From JANPJV01 sp031425695 (lineage in GTDB: Bacteria; Pseudomonadota; Gammaproteobacteria; Xanthomonadales; SZUA-5), in assembly GCA_031425695.1 (NCBI GenBank), contig JANPJV010000151.1, positions 1 through 20,569 of the forward strand: a stretch of DNA of 20,569 nucleotides, written 5' to 3'. Position 1 is the first letter of the stretch. Each line of letters opens with the position of its first letter. Of the stretch, positions 15,434 to 20,569 are shown one piece after another. The notes under the pieces are model-generated. The model was not told where the DNA came from. It made no database searches and saw nothing but the letters and a program-made list of their open reading frames with translations. Position numbers and translations under genes: made by a program.

Positions 15434-17611
15434 ATGAAAAAGCTCACCTCGCTCTTCGCTGTATTGGTCGCCGCACCGGCGTTCGCCCTCGATGGCAAGT
15501 GGACACCGGATCAGGTGCTGGAGATCGATCCGGTCTGGCTCGCTGAGCAGGGTTTGAAGCTGACCCCGGCGCAGTTGTGGGACGCCAAGCGCGGTACCGG
15601 CCTGCTCTCCGGGACGGTGAACATTGCCGGCTGCTCGGGGGCTTTCGTCTCGGCGACTGGTCTCATCATCACCAACCACCATTGCCTGTTTCCGCTGATC
15701 CAGGAACACAGCACGCCCGATCGCGACCTCATCACCAGCGGTTTCATAGCGCGCGAACGCTCGGAGGAATTGGCGGGAACGACGCTGCGCGTGGAGATCC
15801 CGAAGCGGTTCACCGATGTCAGCGCGCGGGTGTTGGAAGCCGTCCCGAAAGGCGCCGATGCCATGGCGCGCCTCGGCGCGATCGAGGCCCGCCAGAAGGA
15901 GATCGTCAAGGAATGCGAGAGCCAGCCAGATACCAAGTGCAAGCTCGCGGTATTCGATGAAGGGGTCAACTACACGTTGATCGAGTCGATCGAGCTGCGC
16001 GATGTGCGCCTGGTGTACGCGCCACCGCGCGCGATCGGCGAATACGGCGGCGAAATCGACAACTGGTCGTGGCCGCGCCACACCGGCGATTTCGCGATCG
16101 CACGCGCCTGGGCGGCGCCGGATGGCAAGCCGGCCGATCGCAGCGACTCAAACACGCCGTTCAAGCCCGAGTTCTTCTTCCCGATCTCCAAGCGCGGCCT
16201 TGCGAAAGACGAGTTCGTGATGCTGCTTGGCTATCCCGGCATCACCTGGCGCTCGAACATTGCCGAAGAAATGGGTGAGCGTCGCCAGCGTTTCTTCGTC
16301 CGCCGCGAAGAGCTTTTCGGCGAGTGGATCAAGCATCTCGAGCAGGCGAGCGCAGGCGATCCCGCCGCGACGATTGCCGTCGCGGCAAATCTGAAGGGCA
16401 TCCTCAATCGCCACAAGAATGCGCAGGGCCAGATTGCCGGGCTCAATCGCGGGCGCATCGTCGCCAAGCAGCAGGCGGCGGACGCGGCAGTCGCGAGCTG
16501 GGCCGCTTTGCAGGCCGACCATCGCGGCGCCGGAGCGGCGCGCGATGCCCTGCGCACGCTGCTCGCCGAGCGCGAGCGCACCTGGGAGCGCGACTTCCTG
16601 TTGAACCTGATCCCGCTCGGGGTTGAATCGGTGGCCGGCAGCATCCCGCCTTTGCCGAAGGCGCTCTATTACGGCGCTACCCTCGCCCACCAGGCGCGCG
16701 AGCTCGCTGTCGACGACACTGCGCGCGCACCTGGCTTCGTGGACGCGGATCGCGCACGACTGCGCGACCGCTTGCGGCGCGAGCAGGCCAACTTCCACGT
16801 CGGCGCCGATCAGCGCGTGTTCGCGGCGCTCGTCCGTCGCGCCCGTGCCCTGCCCGCTGATCAACGCATCGCCGCAATTGATGCGCGCTTCGGCAAGCTC
16901 GATGACAGTGCGCTGGAGGCCGAGATCGCCAAGCTCTATGCGGGCAGCAAGTTACTGGATCCCGATGCCCGCGAGGCCATGCTTGGAGAAGACTTGGCCA
17001 AGCTCGAAGCGCGCAAAGACCCGTTGCTCGACTTCGGCATCGCCTGGGACGCGGACCTGCGCGAACTGCGGACACGCGAGCGCATCTGGAACAGCCAGAG
17101 CGCCATTCACCGGCCGATCTGGCGACGCGCCGTGCAAGCGCATGCGGGTAAGCCAATCGCCCCTGATGCCAACAGCACGCTGCGTATCAGCTTCGCGCAT
17201 GTCCAGGGCTACGCGCCACGCGACGGCGTCTGGTACACCCCGTTCACAACGCTCGCCGGCGCCGTCGAAAAACACACCGGCGAAGAGCCTTTCGCGCTGC
17301 CAGCCAACGTCCTGGAAGCCGCAAAAGCACCTGGCACGCGCTGGATCAACACGGGCGGTACCGACGTGCCGGTCAACTTCTTGTCCGATGCCGACAGCTC
17401 CGGTGGCAACTCCGGCAGCCCGGTCGTCAACGGCCATGGCGAGCTGGTCGGCATCAACTTCGACCGCGTCTGGGAAAACGTCGCCGGCGACTTCGGCTTC
17501 AACCCCGCGCTGTCGCGCAACATCAGCGTCGACATCCGCTACTTGCTGTGGCTGCTCGATCGCGTCGAGGATGGCGATCCGGTGCTGCGTGAGCTGGGAA
17601 TCGAAGAGTAG
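15434..17611 (+). CDS. S46 family dipeptidyl peptidase, DPP11-like specificity
   Basis: A periplasmic serine exopeptidase that removes dipeptides from the N-terminus of peptides; the family serves peptide nutrition in non-fermenters. The 725-residue protein starts with a signal peptide (MKKLTSLFAVLVAAPAFA, 1-18). The chymotrypsin-fold triad is visible: H83 in ITNHHC, D219 in WPRHTGDFA, S660 in GGNSGSPV. The helical lid domain lies between (roughly 290-590). In Porphyromonas DPP11 an Arg 18 residues after the catalytic Ser gives Asp/Glu preference, while DPP7 has Gly there. Here S660 is followed 18 residues later by R678 (INFDRVW), so cleavage after acidic P1 residues is predicted. Length fits the family (about 700-730). 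The gene is divergent from the FecA-like receptor and appears to be leaderless. Converges with aceE, with a REP-like repeat between. Confidence 0.94.
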   Translation: MKKLTSLFAVLVAAPAFALDGKWTPDQVLEIDPVWLAEQGLKLTPAQLWDAKRGTGLLSGTVNIAGCSGAFVSATGLIITNHHCLFPLIQEHSTPDRDLITSGFIARERSEELAGTTLRVEIPKRFTDVSARVLEAVPKGADAMARLGAIEARQKEIVKECESQPDTKCKLAVFDEGVNYTLIESIELRDVRLVYAPPRAIGEYGGEIDNWSWPRHTGDFAIARAWAAPDGKPADRSDSNTPFKPEFFFPISKRGLAKDEFVMLLGYPGITWRSNIAEEMGERRQRFFVRREELFGEWIKHLEQASAGDPAATIAVAANLKGILNRHKNAQGQIAGLNRGRIVAKQQAADAAVASWAALQADHRGAGAARDALRTLLAERERTWERDFLLNLIPLGVESVAGSIPPLPKALYYGATLAHQARELAVDDTARAPGFVDADRARLRDRLRREQANFHVGADQRVFAALVRRARALPADQRIAAIDARFGKLDDSALEAEIAKLYAGSKLLDPDAREAMLGEDLAKLEARKDPLLDFGIAWDADLRELRTRERIWNSQSAIHRPIWRRAVQAHAGKPIAPDANSTLRISFAHVQGYAPRDGVWYTPFTTLAGAVEKHTGEEPFALPANVLEAAKAPGTRWINTGGTDVPVNFLSDADSSGGNSGSPVVNGHGELVGINFDRVWENVAGDFGFNPALSRNISVDIRYLLWLLDRVEDGDPVLRELGIEE

Positions 17612-17616
17612 GCAGC

Positions 17617-17682
17617 GCGGGCGTTTTGTAGGTCATGTTGCCCGCGCCAGCGGGCGTTTTGTAGGTCATGTTGCCCGCGCCA
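17617..17682 (+). repeat. Two tandem 33-base REP-like units
   Basis: The 33-base unit at 17617-17649 is repeated exactly at 17650-17682, followed by GCGGGC of a third copy. Each unit holds GTAGGTCATGTTGCCCGC, and GCCCGC can pair with the GCGGGC that begins the next copy across GCCA. It lies just after the peptidase stop. Confidence 0.85.
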
Positions 17683-17751
17683 GCGGGCTACTTGACGAGG
17701 TGCTCGCGGGGTACCAGTCAAGTAGCCCGCTACGCGGGCAACATGACCTAC
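17661..17751. terminator. Long REP-like inverted repeat between convergent genes
   Basis: The left arm (17661-17696) and right arm (17717-17751) are reverse complements over about 35 bases, with only a small CCA / TA interruption in the middle. The loop is 20 bases. Key pieces are GTAGGTCATGTTGCCCGCG against CGCGGGCAACATGACCTAC, and GCGGGCTACTTGAC against GTCAAGTAGCCCGC. Sitting between the peptidase and aceE stops, it could end transcription from both sides. Its structure also fits a REP/BIME-type dispersed element. Confidence 0.7.
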
Positions 17752-17775
17752 GAAGGCGGCGCGGTCGCAACAGTT

Positions 17776-20568
17776 CTACGCAGTCCAAGGCGCGGCTTCG
17801 TCGCGCCCGACCCATTCCAATTTCTCGGCAGCCACACTCAACTCCGCAGCGGAAAAACTCCCCTCCTCCGCCAACGCCTTCAATGCCGCAAACGCAATCG
17901 CCTTGGCGTCGACTTCGAAGAAATCACGCACACCGGCGCGTGTATCGCTGCGACCGAAACCGTCCGTGCCCAACGTGGTGTAAGGACGCGGGACGAACGC
18001 GCGAATGAGCTCGGGCAAGGCGCGCAGATAGTCGCTGGCGGCGATCACCGGACCGATCGTTCCCGACAATTGCGCGGTTACGAATGGAATCGGTGCGGGC
18101 GCATCAAAGTGCACGCGTGAACGCCGCTCACAGTCGATGCCATCGCGTTGGAGCTCAGTCCAGCTGGTCACGCTCCAGACTGCCGCGTCGACGCCGAATT
18201 CGCGCAGCAGCTCGGCAGCCGCGAGCGCTTGCGGAAGGATGGCGCCGGAGGCGAGGAGTTGAACGGCTAAAGGCCGGGACTCGGGACTCGGGACTCGGGA
18301 CTCGGGCGGAGCGGCAGAGAGCCGGGACCCGGGAGTTGGGACCCGGGAGTCGGAAGGAGCGGCAGCTGGGGTCTGGTCTTGCGTTCTGGACTTGAGCTTG
18401 CGCAACGCCTTTTCTTCGATTTCGCGGATGCGCTCTCGTGTCACGTCAAATTGCTTTGCAACGTCGGCCACACTGTAGTCCATCGCGAGGTCCACACCGA
18501 AGCGTTCCTTTAGAACCTTGCGTTCCCGGTCAGTCAGGCCGCTCAAAACTTCAACCAAGCGATCACTCGGCACGCCGACGAACTTCTCGAGTCCCGAATC
18601 CCGAGTCCCGAGTCCCGGCTCCAACTCCCTAGTCCCGAGGCCCGGCTTCATCAGGTGCATTCCCCGCAGGATCTCAGCCTCTGACCCGATCATCAGCGAC
18701 GGCTGCGCATAGTTCTCGTTGCCGACGGTGAGATAGTAGAAAACGTCCTTCTGTTCACCCAGCATCTCCTTGATGCCACGGGCAACGATGACGGCGATCT
18801 CGCAGGCGAGTGCGGGGTCGTAGGCGCGGCAGTTGGGCACGCCGGCGAAGCCTAAGTGACTGGCGCCGTCCTGGTGCTGCAGGCCTTCGCCACTCAAGGT
18901 GGTGCGGCCACTGGTGGCGCCGATCAGGAAGCCGCGGGCGCGCTGGTCGGCGGCGGCCCAGATCAGGTCGCCGACGCGCTGCCAGCCGAAAATCGAGTAG
19001 TAGATGTAGAACGGCAGCATGGCGAAATCGTGGGTCGAGTAGCTGGTCGCCGCGGCGGTCCAGGAGCTGATCGCGCCGGCTTCGGAAATGCCTTCTTCGA
19101 GGATCTGGCCGCTGCGCTCCTCGCGGTAATAGAGCATCGAGCCCAGGTCTTCCGGCTCGTACATCTGGCCGTGGGGCGCGTAGATACCGACTTGGCGGAA
19201 CAGCCCGGCCATGCCGAAGGTCCGCGCCTCGTCGGCAACGATCGGCACCACGCGCGCGCCGATCCCGCCGTCTTTCAGCAGGTTGCCGAGCATGCGCACC
19301 ACCGCCATGGTGGTCGACATCTCCTTGCCATTAGCTTCGAGGGCGAAGCGCGCGAACGACTCGATCGCAGGCAGCGGCAGGGCCTCGGTCGAGCGTGGGC
19401 GCCGGCGGGGCAAGGGCCCGCCGAGTGACTGGCGACGTGCAGCGAGATAGCGCATCTCGGCGCTGTCGGCGGGCGGCTTGTAGAAGCGCAGGCCCTCGAC
19501 ATCAGCGTCGGCGAGGGGCAGGCCGAAGCGATCACGGAACGCACGCAACTCGTCGACATCGAGCTTCTTCTGCTGGTGCGTGGTCATCCGCCCCTGCCCG
19601 GCCTTGCCCATTCCGAAGCCCTTCATGGTCTTGGCCAGGATCACTGTCGGCTGGCCCTTGTGCGCAATCGCGGCTGCATAGGCGGCGTGCAGCTTGCGGG
19701 CGTCGTGGCCGCCGCGCTTGAGCCGGTCGATATCGGCATCCGAGAGATCCGCCACCAGGCGCGTGAGTTCGGCGTTCTGGCCGAAGAAGCGTTCGCGGTT
19801 GTAGGCGCCGTCGTTGGCCGAGTAGGTCTGGAACTGGCCGTCGACGGTCTGGGCGAACGCGCGCAGCAGTTCGCCATTGGTATCGCGCGCGAACAGCGGA
19901 TCCCAGTCAGAGCCCCAGATCACCTTGATGACATTCCAGCCGGCGCCGGCGAATAGCGACTCGAGTTCGTCGATCACCCGCGAGTTGCCGCGCACCGGGC
20001 CATCCAGTCGCTGCAGATTGCAATTGATGATGAAGGTCAGGTTGTCGAGGCGCTCGCGTGCAGCCAGCGAAAGCGCGCCAATCGACTCCGGCTCGTCCAT
20101 CTCGCCGTCGCCAAAGAAGCCCCAGACGCGACGGCCTTCGGTGGCCTTCAAGCCGCGGTGTTCGAGATAGCGCAGGAACCGCGCCTGGTAGATCGAATTG
20201 ATCGGCCCCAGGCCCATCGAGCCGGTCGGGAACTGCCAGAAATCCGGCATCAGCCACGGGTGCGGATACGAGCACAATCCAGGCGCGCCCACTTCGCGCC
20301 GATAGCGCGCGAGGCGCTCCTCCGGCAGGAAGCCTTCGAGATACGCACGGGCATACACGCCGGGTGCCGAGTGCGGCTGGAAGAACACGAGGTCGGCACC
20401 CTGCGGGTGGCCGTCGGCCTTGAAGAAATGATGGAAGCCGACCTCGAACAGGTCCGCAGCGGAGGCGTAGCTGGCGATGTGTCCACCCAGCTCGCCACTC
20501 GCCTGGTTCGCGCGCATGACCATCGCCAGCGCATTCCAGCGCATCGCCGCACCGAGGCGCGCCTCGAG
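17776..20568 (-). CDS. aceE: Pyruvate dehydrogenase E1 (homodimeric), 5' partial, with an inserted sigma region 4 domain
   Basis: E1 of the pyruvate dehydrogenase complex: thiamine-diphosphate-dependent decarboxylation of pyruvate and transfer of acetyl to lipoyl-E2. The reading frame runs off the right edge (LEARLGAAMRWNA is the first visible part), so about 80 N-terminal residues are missing compared with the 887-residue E. coli protein. Diagnostic segments: GGHIAS, SPGVYARAYLEG, SYPHPWLMPDFWQFP, thiamine motif GDGEMDEPES ... NCNLQRLDGP, inner-loop His in TTHQQKK, ADEARTFGM, EEGISEAGA with the catalytic Glu, SGRTTLSGEGLQHQDG, and C-terminal LGTDGFGRSD. Between GMHLMK and LAVQLLASGAIL, where E. 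coli has a short linker, lie 125 extra codons (18645-18271) containing a sigma-70 region 4 domain. Without it the length matches the family closely. The insert is in frame and all visible E1 motifs are intact, so the enzyme is probably functional. The aceF/lpd genes are not in view. Confidence 0.95.
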   Translation of the reverse strand, partial: LEARLGAAMRWNALAMVMRANQASGELGGHIASYASAADLFEVGFHHFFKADGHPQGADLVFFQPHSAPGVYARAYLEGFLPEERLARYRREVGAPGLCSYPHPWLMPDFWQFPTGSMGLGPINSIYQARFLRYLEHRGLKATEGRRVWGFFGDGEMDEPESIGALSLAARERLDNLTFIINCNLQRLDGPVRGNSRVIDELESLFAGAGWNVIKVIWGSDWDPLFARDTNGELLRAFAQTVDGQFQTYSANDGAYNRERFFGQNAELTRLVADLSDADIDRLKRGGHDARKLHAAYAAAIAHKGQPTVILAKTMKGFGMGKAGQGRMTTHQQKKLDVDELRAFRDRFGLPLADADVEGLRFYKPPADSAEMRYLAARRQSLGGPLPRRRPRSTEALPLPAIESFARFALEANGKEMSTTMAVVRMLGNLLKDGGIGARVVPIVADEARTFGMAGLFRQVGIYAPHGQMYEPEDLGSMLYYREERSGQILEEGISEAGAISSWTAAATSYSTHDFAMLPFYIYYSIFGWQRVGDLIWAAADQRARGFLIGATSGRTTLSGEGLQHQDGASHLGFAGVPNCRAYDPALACEIAVIVARGIKEMLGEQKDVFYYLTVGNENYAQPSLMIGSEAEILRGMHLMKPGLGTRELEPGLGTRDSGLEKFVGVPSDRLVEVLSGLTDRERKVLKERFGVDLAMDYSVADVAKQFDVTRERIREIEEKALRKLKSRTQDQTPAAAPSDSRVPTPGSRLSAAPPESRVPSPESRPLAVQLLASGAILPQALAAAELLREFGVDAAVWSVTSWTELQRDGIDCERRSRVHFDAPAPIPFVTAQLSGTIGPVIAASDYLRALPELIRAFVPRPYTTLGTDGFGRSDTRAGVRDFFEVDAKAIAFAALKALAEEGSFSAAELSVAAEKLEWVGRDEAAPWTA
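18271..18351 (+). repeat. Heptamer array GGGACTC, right flank of the inserted domain
   Basis: On the plus strand four perfect GGGACTC units run from 18276 to 18303. After a short spacer a degenerate set follows (GGGACCC, GGGAGTT, GGGACCC, GGGAGTC; 18324-18351). In the aceE frame this encodes Glu-Ser-Arg-Val-Pro-Ser-Pro-type repeats. It is the inverted partner of the array at 18589-18616. Confidence 0.9.
18391..18588 (-). other. Sigma-70 region 4 (helix-turn-helix) domain inside AceE
   Basis: About 66 residues read as a complete sigma region 4. The first half is VLSGLTDRERKVLKERFG, like RpoD's conserved 'VL-GLT-RE-KVLRMRFG'. The second is DVAKQFDVTRERIREIE, then KALRKLK, like RpoD's 'VGKQFDVTRERIRQIE' and 'KALRKLR'. 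The -35 recognition helix keeps the Arg-Glu pair (E. coli R584/E585), but the position of Q589 is Glu. Regions 1-3 of a sigma factor are absent. Hand-counted GC over 160 bases is about 57%, against about 72% in a 60-base sample of nearby aceE, so the piece looks foreign. Confidence 0.85.
18589..18645 (-). repeat. Heptamer array, left flank of the inserted domain (coding strand first)
   Basis: Plus-strand units GAGTCCC, GAATCCC, GAGTCCC, GAGTCCC occupy 18589-18616, with degenerate copies continuing to about 18645. Read on the aceE coding strand they are GGGACTC units encoding Gly-Leu-Gly-Thr-Arg-Asp-Ser. The 28-base run is the reverse complement of 18276-18303 with a single mismatch. Confidence 0.88.
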
Positions 20569-20569
20569 C

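Larger units (their letters stand above)
18271..18645 (-). other. 125-codon insertion within aceE
   Basis: Exactly 375 bases interrupt the normal AceE sequence between GMHLMK and LAVQLLASG. The order on the coding strand is: GGGACTC-type heptamers (PGLGTRELEPGLGTRDSGL), the sigma region 4 core, a short TQDQTPAAAP stretch, then inverted heptamers (DSRVPTPGSRLSAAPPESR and further). The length is a multiple of three and the insert has no stop. It sits at the linker between the middle and C-terminal E1 domains, where a surface loop is expected. Confidence 0.85.

Noticed and set aside
17617..17751. CRISPR array
   Set aside because: The two 33-base copies are directly abutting with no spacers, and the third is inverted. 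This is a REP-type repeat.
18391..18588. Separate small sigma-like gene overlapping or interrupting aceE
   Set aside because: The sigma-like frame is the aceE frame with no stop on either side and an insert length divisible by three. An internal GTG exists near its start, but there is no terminator codon before aceE resumes.
17776..20568. aceE as a pseudogene broken by the insertion
   Set aside because: The frame is intact, all visible catalytic and cofactor motifs are present, and the length without the insert matches the family.

Overview
The window looks like a high-GC gammaproteobacterial chromosome, most likely Lysobacterales (Xanthomonadales: Lysobacter / Rhodanobacter / Dokdonella-like). 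This is an inference from four things: a homodimeric-type AceE, an S46 dipeptidyl peptidase, a C-terminal 'GSWYDPANSGRG' domain that I associate with that order, and two kinds of intergenic repeat (GGGACTC heptamer arrays and a REP-like hairpin). No tRNA, rRNA, CRISPR array, transposase or phage gene was seen.

Layout. 1-425: AT-richer leader with a possible promoter. 426-3113 (+): soluble four-PAS hybrid histidine kinase. 3275-4399 (-): six-helix membrane diguanylate cyclase, convergent with the kinase. 4607-5548 (-): secreted cyclophilin fused to a second domain. 5672-10917 (-): two-gene unit of a soluble beta-propeller protein followed by a very large transmembrane Ser/Thr kinase whose outer part is also a propeller. 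The kinase has no ordinary start codon after the overlap. 11041-13057 (+): two overlapping paralogous genes for membrane-anchored proteins with six identically spaced cysteines. 13085-15241 (-): FecA-like TonB-dependent receptor behind a promoter overlapped by a Fur-box-like site. 15434-17611 (+): S46 peptidase with the DPP11-type arginine, probably read from a leaderless mRNA. 17617-17751: REP-like tandem and inverted repeat between convergent genes. 17776 to the right edge (-): aceE, cut at its 5' end by the window.

The standout is aceE. Exactly where E. coli-type AceE passes from its middle to its C-terminal domain, 375 in-frame bases (125 codons) are inserted. The core of the insert is a recognisable sigma-70 region 4 (the -35-binding helix-turn-helix of RpoD-like sigma factors), flanked by inverted arrays of the GGGACTC heptamer. 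The heptamer has no stop codon in any of six frames, so an element bounded by it can enter a coding sequence and stay readable. The product would be a pyruvate dehydrogenase E1 carrying a promoter-recognition domain. It could be a harmless passenger or a metabolism-to-transcription link.

How the genes might work together: most of the window is signalling (PAS kinase, c-di-GMP synthesis, propeller/STPK pair) and envelope or nutrient functions (iron-type receptor, periplasmic dipeptidyl peptidase, secreted prolyl isomerase). They sit in short, separately oriented units, so no single pathway joins them.
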